Shown piece after piece: positions 1-6,605 of a stretch of DNA of 6,605 bases (position 1 is its first letter; the number at the start of each line of letters is the position of its first letter). The stretch spans positions 1 to 6,605 of the forward strand of contig DLXG01000112.1 in the NCBI GenBank assembly GCA_003448875.1, given 5' to 3'. A model generated the notes under the pieces. It was not told the DNA's origin. It did no database searches and saw only the letters and a program-made list of their open reading frames with translations. Made by a program: the position numbers and the translations under genes. The stretch is from Anaerolineaceae bacterium (GTDB lineage: Bacteria; Chloroflexota; Anaerolineae; Anaerolineales; Anaerolineaceae).

Positions 1-2490
1 GAGCTGTTTTACCACGAGAATAAACTGGCTCAGGCGATTACCATTTTGGAAAAAGTGAGTCGTCTCGATCCAGAGGATGTGCGTGTACAAAAATTGTTGA
101 CCCTGTATTATTCCAAGATCAACGACGAGCAATCCAAGTTTACTGCCATTCGGGCTTATATCCTCGGAGAACGTCTGGATATATCTCAATCCATGCCGGG
201 ATGGGCAATTATTCTAAAGAATGCCCAAAAAGCATTACAGGAAAACAATCTTGAAAGTGCAGAAGTTAATGTGTATCAGGCATTGGCATTGAATCCGGAT
301 GAAGTGTTGGGGGCAATTTTCCACGTCAAATTATTGCGGGCTTTGGGTGATTCGGCTGGAGTAATGCGGTTTTGTGAGTTGTATAACCAGCGCTGGCCGG
401 AGTGTCTGATCTTTCGGTTGGGACTGGCTGAATCCCACTTACTTGCAGGAAATGAAACGGAGGCAGTGCAAATGCTGCATCAATGTGCTGCCGAAGATGC
501 CAATGGCCAGGTGAGTAAACGCTGGTGGGGTGAAAATCATCCATACTTGCCGTTGTGGCCATTGCAGCAAGAAATTTCGTTTGGTGTTCCGATCCCGGCC
601 GGGATTGCGGGAAAACTGGGTTGGAATCGTTTGGCACCAGCCGCCGTCCAAACGGAGTCAATAGAAGAAATCCAACCCATAGTATCTCAACCCTCTGAGG
701 TAACGGAAGAAGCACAAATTGCGCATAGCCAAGATACACTGGTTGAAAAATCATTCGAAGACTCAAAGGGAGGATCCGCCCCTCGATTAGAGCGGTCTCA
801 CAAAAAGCCCCCTGCCTGGTTGAAAGAAACTGAACAGGAATTTGAGAAGCTGGCCAAGCGGCTTAAGTCCCCTGCAATTGTTAAAGCGGATGGGCGCTTC
901 CCGATATATGTGATTTTTTCCTCCCGCAGCGGATTGCGTGCAAAATACGGTGAACAGACGACGCTTGTGTTGGATCAGGAAATGAATCGTCTGGCGGAAG
1001 CAATTCGACAAAAAGCGGGGTGGGGTGCTATGGTTTTTTATCCGGATGATCTTGAGAGTTCCGGAAAATTGGGGTTGTCCACCATTGCCGGGAACGACCC
1101 GTGGAAAATGAAATTGTCCTTAGCGGATTTGGATCAGGCACTGGCTAAAAAAGGCGGCAGAATTGGGGCTCTGTTAATTGTTGGCGGGCCGGACGTAGTA
1201 CCATTTCACCGTTTGCCCAACCCAACCGATGACTCTGATGAAGAAGTATTATCCGATAATCCATACAGCACACTGGATTCAAATTATTTTATTCCTGAAT
1301 GGCCAGTTGGGCGGTTACCGGGCGAAAAAGGGTCGGATGCCGGTCTTTTATTGCAGCAGCTGCGTAACGCCACTCAGTATCACTTGAAGAACAAGAAAAC
1401 CAAAAAAGGTGTAAAACCGGGATGGCTGTTGTTTGAAGTGTTACGTTGGATTTTCCTGTACCGCCGTCCTCAACCTGCGCCGTCTGGCAAAGACCGGTTT
1501 GGCTATACTGCTGCCGTCTGGAAACGGTCATCCATTGCCAGTTTCAAACCGGTGAGCGCTGAAACGGCCGTCCTCGCTTCACCGCCGCACGAGACCCGCA
1601 CCTTTGACCCCGAAAAACTGGTACGCTCCGAGTTGGGCTTCTATAATCTGCATGGTCTGGCAGAAACGGCTGAATGGTATGGTCAGGTGGATCCACGTGA
1701 AAGTTGGCATGGCTCAGAATATCCGGTAGCACTGACTTTGGCTGATTTGCCAAAAAATGGTCATTCGCCGCGCATCGTGTTCAGCGAGGCTTGCTACGGT
1801 GGATATATTGTGGACAAGGAAGAAAACTCATCACTTGCTCTTCGCTTTCTCTCGATTGGCACAAGGGCAGTGATTGCATCCACCGGAATTGCTTATGGCG
1901 CAGTCAGTCCGCCGCTGGTTGGGGCAGATTTGCTGGCGAACCTGTTCTGGAAGGCGATAGCCGAGGGATATTCTGCCGGGGACGCGCTGGTACAGGCAAA
2001 GATTGGCATGGCGCGTGAGATGAATAAACGGCAGGGTTTTCTGGATGGCGAGGATCAAAAGACCTTGATTTCGTTTGTTCTGTATGGAGACCCACTGGCA
2101 TACGCTGATTCTCAACCGGTTGAGCCGAAAAAGTTTGCCCGCTCCCGAACTCACTGGGCAATTAAGACCGTCAGCGATCATGCCAATGGCGATGGAGATT
2201 TCCAAATCGGCAGGGAAGAATTGGTGCAGCAGGCAAAGGCGGCAGTTGAAGCCTATTTGCCGGGTCTGGATCTGGCAGAGGTGCGCTATCGCTTGCAAAA
2301 AGTCGGTCATGATCCGAATGCGCCTTCGGAAAAAGGTAACGCTGATTTCACCGGTGAAGGTACACTGGCTAACCGTAGGGTGGTTATTTTCCAGCGAAAA
2401 GTCAATTTTGGCGGACACACCCATATTCATTACGCCCGGGTGACACTCAATCGGGAAGGTAAACTGCTCAAAATGAGTATATCCCGCTGA
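1..2490 (+). CDS. TPR protein with C-terminal caspase-fold (C25/CHAT-like) cysteine peptidase domain, 5'-truncated
   Basis: The reading frame is open from the first base of the window (829 codons before the TGA), so the start lies upstream; a TTG at 46 is in frame but falls inside a TPR helix and is not a credible start. Numbering from the first codon, residues 1-168 hold about four TPR-like helical pairs, with the A20/A27/P32 pattern clearest around 67-100. Residues about 215-260 are an acidic, Ser/Gln/Glu-rich linker. Residues about 295-705 resemble clan CD peptidases (gingipain C25/CHAT): a strand ending in IVGGPDVVPF, the C25-like stretch SDNPYSTLDSNYF followed by VGRLPGE, the catalytic His in NLHG (H551, bases 1651-1653), the catalytic Cys in SEACYGG (C598, bases 1792-1794), and a terminal LYGDPLA. 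Residues 706-829 form an unassigned domain, probably rich in beta strands towards its end. Both members of the dyad are present, so a working peptidase is likely; TPRs suggest a protein partner. Substrate and cell location are unknown because the N-terminus is missing. The family call is firm at fold level and less sure between C25 and CHAT. Confidence 0.85.
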   Translation, partial: ELFYHENKLAQAITILEKVSRLDPEDVRVQKLLTLYYSKINDEQSKFTAIRAYILGERLDISQSMPGWAIILKNAQKALQENNLESAEVNVYQALALNPDEVLGAIFHVKLLRALGDSAGVMRFCELYNQRWPECLIFRLGLAESHLLAGNETEAVQMLHQCAAEDANGQVSKRWWGENHPYLPLWPLQQEISFGVPIPAGIAGKLGWNRLAPAAVQTESIEEIQPIVSQPSEVTEEAQIAHSQDTLVEKSFEDSKGGSAPRLERSHKKPPAWLKETEQEFEKLAKRLKSPAIVKADGRFPIYVIFSSRSGLRAKYGEQTTLVLDQEMNRLAEAIRQKAGWGAMVFYPDDLESSGKLGLSTIAGNDPWKMKLSLADLDQALAKKGGRIGALLIVGGPDVVPFHRLPNPTDDSDEEVLSDNPYSTLDSNYFIPEWPVGRLPGEKGSDAGLLLQQLRNATQYHLKNKKTKKGVKPGWLLFEVLRWIFLYRRPQPAPSGKDRFGYTAAVWKRSSIASFKPVSAETAVLASPPHETRTFDPEKLVRSELGFYNLHGLAETAEWYGQVDPRESWHGSEYPVALTLADLPKNGHSPRIVFSEACYGGYIVDKEENSSLALRFLSIGTRAVIASTGIAYGAVSPPLVGADLLANLFWKAIAEGYSAGDALVQAKIGMAREMNKRQGFLDGEDQKTLISFVLYGDPLAYADSQPVEPKKFARSRTHWAIKTVSDHANGDGDFQIGREELVQQAKAAVEAYLPGLDLAEVRYRLQKVGHDPNAPSEKGNADFTGEGTLANRRVVIFQRKVNFGGHTHIHYARVTLNREGKLLKMSISR

Positions 2491-2518
2491 TCCTTCTCAA
2501 TACTCCCATCTCTGCGGT

Positions 2519-2556
2519 TGAGGGCCTTTCCGATTGGATGGGCCCTCACAGTTTGT
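2519..2556 (+). terminator. Probable rho-independent terminator after the TPR-peptidase gene
   Basis: TGAGGGCC at 2519-2526 pairs perfectly with GGCCCTCA at 2541-2548, giving an 8-bp GC-rich stem with a 14-base loop. It is followed by a weak T-rich tail (CAGTTTGTTAAT). It lies 28 bases after the stop codon of the peptidase gene and just before the alaS promoter, where a terminator would be expected. The long loop and interrupted T-run lower certainty. Confidence 0.6.
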
Positions 2557-2562
2557 TAATCG

Positions 2563-2591
2563 TTGCTTACTGTCGAGTGTTCCTGTATAAT
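2563..2591 (+). promoter_or_regulatory. Sigma-70-type promoter for alaS
   Basis: A perfect -10 hexamer TATAAT lies at 2586-2591. A partial -35 hexamer, TTGCTT, lies at 2563-2568, exactly 17 bp upstream. Transcription would be expected to begin near 2598-2599, giving a leader of about 41 bases before the alaS ATG. That leader is too short for a T-box riboswitch, and none is visible. The position after the terminator and before the gene supports the call; the -35 match is only partial. Confidence 0.7.
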
Positions 2592-2628
2592 CAAAGTCAT
2601 TCCTCATCTCACATTATTTCATCAGGTT

Positions 2629-2632
2629 GGAG
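2629..2632 (+). promoter_or_regulatory. Shine-Dalgarno site that fixes the alaS start
   Basis: GGAG at 2629-2632 is followed by a 7-base spacer (CAAAAAA) and the ATG at 2640. This spacing is standard. It supports the start at 2640 over the in-frame ATG at 2538, which lies in the terminator loop upstream of the promoter. Confidence 0.8.
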
Positions 2633-2639
2633 CAAAAAA

Positions 2640-5381
2640 ATGAAAAAAAATTGGACCGGCGCGGAAATTCGACAAATGTTTATTGACTTTTTCGTTGAAA
2701 GAGGTCATACCTTTGTTCCTTCTTCATCGCTGGTTCCCGGTGGTGACCAAACCCTGTTATTTACCAACGCAGGAATGGTTCAATTTAAGGATGTATTTCT
2801 TGGCACCGATCAAAGGCCATATACCCGCGCTGTAAATTCACAAAAATGTATGCGTGTAGCCGGAAAACATAATGATCTGGATGATGTTGGCCGGGATGAT
2901 ACCCATCACACCTTCTTTGAAATGTTGGGCAACTGGTCGTTTGGAGATTATTATAAAAAAGAGGCGATTGGCTGGGCATGGGAATTATTGACCGAGGTAT
3001 GGGGGCTTGAGAAAGAGCGGCTGTGGGCTACCTGCTTCAAAGACGAAAAAGGTGAGATTCCAACGGATGAAGAAGCCGCTGGCTATTGGGCGCAGCAACC
3101 CGGTATGGACCCCAGTCATATCCTTTATTTTGGGCGCAAAGACAATTTCTGGGAGATGGCTGAGACCGGTCCGTGTGGGCCATGTAGCGAGATTCACTAC
3201 GACCGAGGCATCGAATATTGTGATAAACAGCATGAGGAAGGCCATATCTGCCGGGTAAATGGCAATTGCAAGCGATTTCTTGAATTATGGAACCTGGTTT
3301 TCATTCAATATAATCGGCTCAGTCCCACCCGGCTTGAACCGCTGCCGGCCCGTCATGTAGATACCGGAATGGGATTGGAACGAATCGTTTCCATCTTGCA
3401 GGATAAACCCTCGAATTATCGTACAGACCTGCTCTTTCCACTTATGGAAAAAGTGCGCGAATTGACCGGTCACACGGAAGCCGAACGGGATGAGAATATC
3501 ACCCCATACCGTGTGATTGCCGATCATGCGCGTGCTGCTGCTTTTTTAATCGCTGATGGGGTGGTACCGGGGAATACCGGTAGAAATTATGTCTGCCGGA
3601 TGATCATCCGGCGGGCTTCGCGGTTTGGCAGCAAAATTGGCCTTGAACAACCTTTTCTGGCCGAGGTTGCAGATGTGGTCATCGAAAATTACGGAAAGGC
3701 CTACCAGGAACTGGTACGAAATCGTGAGGCGATTCTGGATGCGCTGACCCGTGAAGAAAAACGTTTCAAACGCACTGTGGAACAGGGACTGGCGCATTTG
3801 GAAGAAATGCTTCAAACGGTAAAAAGCAGTGGCGGAAAGGTTTTAGACGGAGAAAAGGCGTTTGACTTATATGCCACACACGGGTTACCGCTGGAACTGG
3901 TGCGCGATATTGCCCTTGAAGAGGGGTTAGAAGTGGATCAGGCTGGTTTTGCAAAGGCGATGGAGGAACACCGTCTGGCCTCAGGGGCGGGCAAGGCTTT
4001 TGGCCCGTTAGGCGGTGAGAATGTGGATGTTTATCGCGGTATTCTTGAAACCCTGCAAGCCCGCGGTGAATTAGGCCCGGACGGCGTCCGATATGACCCC
4101 TATTCAGCCCTTGAAGTTGAAGGCAAGGTGCTGGCACTGCTACGTGATGGAGAGGCAGTACAGGAAGTAATGACCGGGGATGTGGTCGAGGTAATCCTCC
4201 CTGCCACCTGTTTCTACGTTGAAGCGGGCGGGCAGGTTTCGGATACCGGGACGATTGTTTCAGTGGCTGAACCCCGCTGGGAAATTCGGGTTGAAGATAC
4301 CCGCAAACCGGCTGCTGGTGTCATTGTCCATGTCGGTGAGGTCGTACGCGGCAAGCCTTCCGTAGGTGATTTAGCGATTGCAGCCGTAGATGCTCAACGG
4401 CGGCGGGATATTATGCGTAATCATACCGCCACCCATCTTTTACATGCTGAATTGCAAGCAGTACTGGGAAAACATGCCCGTCAGGCTGGTTCGCTGGTAG
4501 CCCCAGACCGGTTGAGGTTCGACTTTACTCATCCTGAAGCGTTAACTCCAGAGCAATTGGAACGCATTGAGGCGGGCGTCAATCGGGCAATTTTTGAAGA
4601 CCTGCATCTCAATATTCGCTTCAAACCGCTGAATGAAGCCATTGCTGAAGGTGCGATGGCGCTATTTGGCGAGAAATATGCCGAAACCGTGCGAACCATC
4701 ACCATCAGCGATGATGAAGAAGTTCTTTCTTATGAATTGTGCGGCGGTACCCATGTTGAAAACACGGGTGATATTGGCATTTTCCTGATCACCAGTGAAG
4801 GCAGTGCCGCAGCAGGTGTGCGCCGGATTGAAGCGGTCACCGGCAGAGAAGCCTATGCGCTGGTACAACGCCGAATGCGGACTCTGAAACAAACCGCGCA
4901 AGTCCTCTCATCTTCCCTTGATGATGTTCCCAACAAAGCCGAGGCGTTGTTAAAGGAACTTGACGAAGCCAGAGATCAACTATCGCTTCTGCGCCGCCAG
5001 TTAGTCACGGCTGAATTTGAACAGGCCCTTAATTCAGTGCGGCAGATGCAGGGGGTGAATGTGCTGGCTGCCCAATTATCCAACGCGGATGCAGAGACAC
5101 TTCGGCAAATGTGCGACCGCTTCCGCCAAAAATTTACGACGGGGGTGATTGTGCTGGCGAGCGTTGAAAATGAAAAACCTCTGCTCATCGGAGCATTGAG
5201 TGATGATCTGGTAAAGCGAGGCTGGCATGCCGGCGACTTAATCAAAAGCGTGGCTACGGTGGTTGGCGGAGGCGGCGGCGGTCGGCCTAATCTTGCTCAG
5301 GCCGGCGGCAAAGATGTTGGCAGGCTGCCTGAGGCTCTGCAACAAGTATACGAATGGGTTGAACGTAAATTGGCCGGCTAG
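2640..5381 (+). CDS. alaS: Alanyl-tRNA synthetase
   Basis: Attaches alanine to tRNA-Ala in the cytoplasm using ATP, and hydrolyses mischarged Ser- or Gly-tRNA-Ala. The product is 913 aa, close to the usual 870-900. The N-terminal class II catalytic domain shows FTNAGMVQFKDVFLG (41-55), QKCMRVAGKHNDL (68-80), HHTFFEMLGNWSFGDY (89-104), the ETGPCGPCSEI stretch (175-185) and motif 3 HVDTGMGLERI (239-249). The tRNA-recognition helical region includes RVIADHARAAAF (291-302) and GRNYVCRMIIRR (314-325). The editing domain carries the metal-binding HTATH (H595, H599) and CGGTH (C701, H705). A heptad-like region about 765-800 leads to the C-Ala domain with a glycine run and RPNLAQAGG (882-890). Between CSEI and the LELWNLVF helix there is a Cys/His insert (C194, H198, H202, C204, C210) absent from the E. 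coli enzyme. The ATG at 2640 is chosen because a spaced GGAG and a promoter precede it; the 34 extra codons upstream are untranslated by this reading. It appears to be transcribed alone and ends one base from a convergent gene. Confidence 0.98.
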   Translation: MKKNWTGAEIRQMFIDFFVERGHTFVPSSSLVPGGDQTLLFTNAGMVQFKDVFLGTDQRPYTRAVNSQKCMRVAGKHNDLDDVGRDDTHHTFFEMLGNWSFGDYYKKEAIGWAWELLTEVWGLEKERLWATCFKDEKGEIPTDEEAAGYWAQQPGMDPSHILYFGRKDNFWEMAETGPCGPCSEIHYDRGIEYCDKQHEEGHICRVNGNCKRFLELWNLVFIQYNRLSPTRLEPLPARHVDTGMGLERIVSILQDKPSNYRTDLLFPLMEKVRELTGHTEAERDENITPYRVIADHARAAAFLIADGVVPGNTGRNYVCRMIIRRASRFGSKIGLEQPFLAEVADVVIENYGKAYQELVRNREAILDALTREEKRFKRTVEQGLAHLEEMLQTVKSSGGKVLDGEKAFDLYATHGLPLELVRDIALEEGLEVDQAGFAKAMEEHRLASGAGKAFGPLGGENVDVYRGILETLQARGELGPDGVRYDPYSALEVEGKVLALLRDGEAVQEVMTGDVVEVILPATCFYVEAGGQVSDTGTIVSVAEPRWEIRVEDTRKPAAGVIVHVGEVVRGKPSVGDLAIAAVDAQRRRDIMRNHTATHLLHAELQAVLGKHARQAGSLVAPDRLRFDFTHPEALTPEQLERIEAGVNRAIFEDLHLNIRFKPLNEAIAEGAMALFGEKYAETVRTITISDDEEVLSYELCGGTHVENTGDIGIFLITSEGSAAAGVRRIEAVTGREAYALVQRRMRTLKQTAQVLSSSLDDVPNKAEALLKELDEARDQLSLLRRQLVTAEFEQALNSVRQMQGVNVLAAQLSNADAETLRQMCDRFRQKFTTGVIVLASVENEKPLLIGALSDDLVKRGWHAGDLIKSVATVVGGGGGGRPNLAQAGGKDVGRLPEALQQVYEWVERKLAG

Positions 5382-5400
5382 GTTAATCCTGACCTACGCC
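5376..5400. other. Imperfect hairpin across the convergent stop codons, possible weak bidirectional terminator
   Basis: GGCTAGGT (5376-5383) pairs with ACCTA plus GCC (5392-5396 and 5398-5400), leaving one bulged C at 5397 and an 8-base loop. It contains the TAG of alaS and the TAA of the phosphoesterase gene. There is no real T-run on either side (TTGAATTT on plus, AATTTACG on minus), so termination would be inefficient if it occurs. The pairing is seen directly; the role is inferred. Confidence 0.3.
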
Positions 5401-6525
5401 TTGAATTTCCCATAAGATGATTTCAGGAGGGCAGAGGAAGCGCACCCGCGGCGCGCCCGCGCCCTCCATTCCAATTCCACGTGTGATGTAGAGTGTCAAC
5501 CCATTCAATTGATAGCGGCCGGATGAAAACGCACGCCCATAGAGCGAGGCCGTAAATAACGCGCCGAAAAACGGCAACCTGACCTGCCCGCCATGGGTAT
5601 GACCGGAAAGCTGCAAATCTACTGCAGTTTTTGCCGCATTGGGGGCGAGGTCGGGTGTGTGATAGAGCAGGATGGTGAAATTATCCGATGATGGTGGAAG
5701 TAATTTCTCCAGGCGAGGCGCATCCACAAACGGCCGGTGAGTGCAGGAAAGACCAATCAGGTTGATGGTTTGCTGATTTACGCTTAGTTCTAGACGCTCT
5801 TCTTCCAGATACCGAATGTGGAGGTTTTTGTAAAAGCCCGGCAAGAGTTCAGCCAAATCAACTGCCGGGCTGCCTGCCACCGCATACACTCCCAGCGGAG
5901 CCTGCCATTCAGCCATAATCTGATGAGCCTGTTGCATGGCGATGGCATCCCGGTTATAGGATAAATTCAAGATGTCACCACTGAATAAGATCAGATCGGG
6001 TTGTAAAGCCTTTATCAATCGTTGCAGTTTCAATTCCCGCCGGGTAATCCGTTCAATGTGTAAATCTCCCAGATGAAGCAGACGTAAGTTTGTACCTTTT
6101 TTTAATTTAGAAGTCTGCAAGACTTGCCGGGTCACAGTCAGGCGCTGAGGTTCAATCCAAAAACCATAGAATACCAGTAAACTCCCCAGTATCTGGAAAA
6201 TAAAATTTACCGGCAAAGGCAAAAACGCAAACGGTAAGCGCAGCAATGCCAGCAAAAAGACGGGGGGCTGGGGAGGGCCGAACGACTTCTTGAACACCGG
6301 TAGCAATGCCAGCATCAGCCAGTCCAGCAGGAAGAAGCCCCACAGAGCGAGGGCATATTGCCATTCCATACGGGCTGGCAACCACGCCAGCCCGAACAGG
6401 ATCAAGGAAAAAATAAGCGGATGGATTTTTTGAATGGCATCATAGCGGCGCAGAATTACGTCAAAATCATTCCCGACCTCGCCGGGAAAATTGCGCCGCG
6501 CTGAAAAGTCACGGACTTCGATCAT
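5383..6525 (-). CDS. Membrane-anchored calcineurin-like metallophosphoesterase (YaeI/YkuE-like) with altered GNH motif
   Basis: 380 aa. After a basic N-terminus (about 1-34) come four hydrophobic segments, about 35-50, 57-78, 87-106 and 107-124, which should anchor the protein in the membrane. The positive charges (R26, R27, K79, K80, R128) would place the C-terminal catalytic domain on the cytoplasmic side; this topology is inferred. The catalytic domain (about 146-375) shows the family's metal-binding motifs: GDLHIE (D154, H156), SGDILN (D184), LLYHTPD (H289) and SGHTHGGQ (H309, H311), then ITRGIG (347-352) and a PPEI ending typical of this group. The expected GNHD/E motif, which supplies a bridging Asn and the catalytic His, reads GSPAVD at 218-223. 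The enzyme may be impaired, use another acid, or be a binding protein; the substrate cannot be told (relatives act on lipid or UDP-linked phosphoesters). Its ATG overlaps the stop of the preceding gene (ATGA), suggesting translational coupling; a weak AGGTGA lies 10 bases upstream. Family call firm, activity uncertain. Confidence 0.9.
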   Translation of the reverse strand: MIEVRDFSARRNFPGEVGNDFDVILRRYDAIQKIHPLIFSLILFGLAWLPARMEWQYALALWGFFLLDWLMLALLPVFKKSFGPPQPPVFLLALLRLPFAFLPLPVNFIFQILGSLLVFYGFWIEPQRLTVTRQVLQTSKLKKGTNLRLLHLGDLHIERITRRELKLQRLIKALQPDLILFSGDILNLSYNRDAIAMQQAHQIMAEWQAPLGVYAVAGSPAVDLAELLPGFYKNLHIRYLEEERLELSVNQQTINLIGLSCTHRPFVDAPRLEKLLPPSSDNFTILLYHTPDLAPNAAKTAVDLQLSGHTHGGQVRLPFFGALFTASLYGRAFSSGRYQLNGLTLYITRGIGMEGAGAPRVRFLCPPEIILWEIQGVGQD

Positions 6526-6605
6526 CCTTTTTTCTTCACCTTAAGGCTATATTCTTCCAGAGCATTGACCAATTCACGGCAGAAGTCGGGAATATCGGCG
6601 ACCAC
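6522..6605 (-). CDS. Unrecognised protein, C-terminal 27 codons only
   Basis: Reading in from the right edge, the frame gives 27 sense codons and a TGA at 6522-6524. The peptide begins VVADIPDFCRELVNALEEYS and ends in a lysine-rich LKVKKKG tail. It looks like a short amphipathic C-terminal helix and is not enough to name a family. The reading is supported by the ATGA overlap with the phosphoesterase start, a common operon arrangement, and by the absence of any other start signal or gap. The two genes are probably co-transcribed. Confidence 0.6.
   Translation of the reverse strand: MVADIPDFCRELVNALEEYSLKVKKKG

Noticed and set aside
1831..2430. 199-codon open frame on the minus strand opposite the peptidase gene
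   Set aside because: The plus-strand frame here encodes the recognisable peptidase core with conserved motifs; the antisense product shows no domain and no ribosome binding site was seen.
1..2490. Identity as Csx29 of a type III-E CRISPR (Craspase) system
   Set aside because: No CRISPR repeats or cas genes are in the window, and the SDNPYSTLDSNYF/VGRLPGE stretch is more like C25 peptidases; only the general architecture is shared.
2538..2639. 34-codon in-frame N-terminal extension of alaS
   Set aside because: It begins in the terminator loop, precedes the -10 box, and adds sequence unlike any AlaRS N-terminus; the ATG at 2640 has a proper Shine-Dalgarno site.
2592..2639. T-box or other riboswitch controlling alaS
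   Set aside because: The predicted leader is about 41 bases, with no T-box motif, specifier stem or leader terminator between promoter and start.
3766..4137. 123-codon open frame on the minus strand within alaS
   Set aside because: Proline-rich, motif-free product lying wholly opposite a conserved housekeeping gene; a chance frame.
5260..5290. GGC/GGA repeat as a microsatellite
   Set aside because: It encodes the glycine run of the AlaRS C-Ala domain that precedes RPNLAQAGG, a conserved feature of the family.

Overview
The window holds two complete genes, two genes cut by the window edges, and one well-resolved intergenic regulatory region. Base composition is intermediate (about 50% GC by eye) and coding density is very high. 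The organism is a bacterium. The cysteine-rich insert in the alanyl-tRNA synthetase and the overall gene style suggest a Chloroflexota (Anaerolineae-like) genome, but that is from memory of the family and not proven here.

Layout: (1) Positions 1-2490, plus strand: the 3' part of a gene for a tetratricopeptide-repeat protein fused to a caspase-fold (clan CD, gingipain C25/CHAT-like) cysteine peptidase domain with its His and Cys both in place, followed by an unassigned C-terminal domain. Its true start lies before the window. (2) Positions 2491-2639: a probable intrinsic terminator, then a sigma-70-type promoter and a Shine-Dalgarno site for the next gene. (3) Positions 2640-5381, plus strand: complete alaS, alanyl-tRNA synthetase, 913 aa, with aminoacylation, editing and C-Ala domains intact. 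(4) Positions 5383-6525, minus strand: a membrane-anchored calcineurin-like metallophosphoesterase whose normally invariant GNH motif is replaced by G-S-P. (5) Positions 6522-6605, minus strand: the last 27 codons of an unrecognised gene that overlaps the phosphoesterase start by 4 bases.

The first gene and alaS point the same way but appear to be separate transcription units, because a terminator and a promoter lie between them. alaS and the phosphoesterase converge with a single base between their stop codons, and an imperfect hairpin spans both stops. The phosphoesterase and the partial gene before it form a coupled operon on the minus strand. Nothing in the window links the four genes into one pathway; alaS is housekeeping. 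The two points of most interest are the TPR-caspase-like protein, whose upstream partners are out of view, and the phosphoesterase with the altered active site. No tRNA or rRNA gene, CRISPR array, insertion sequence or other mobile element was seen.
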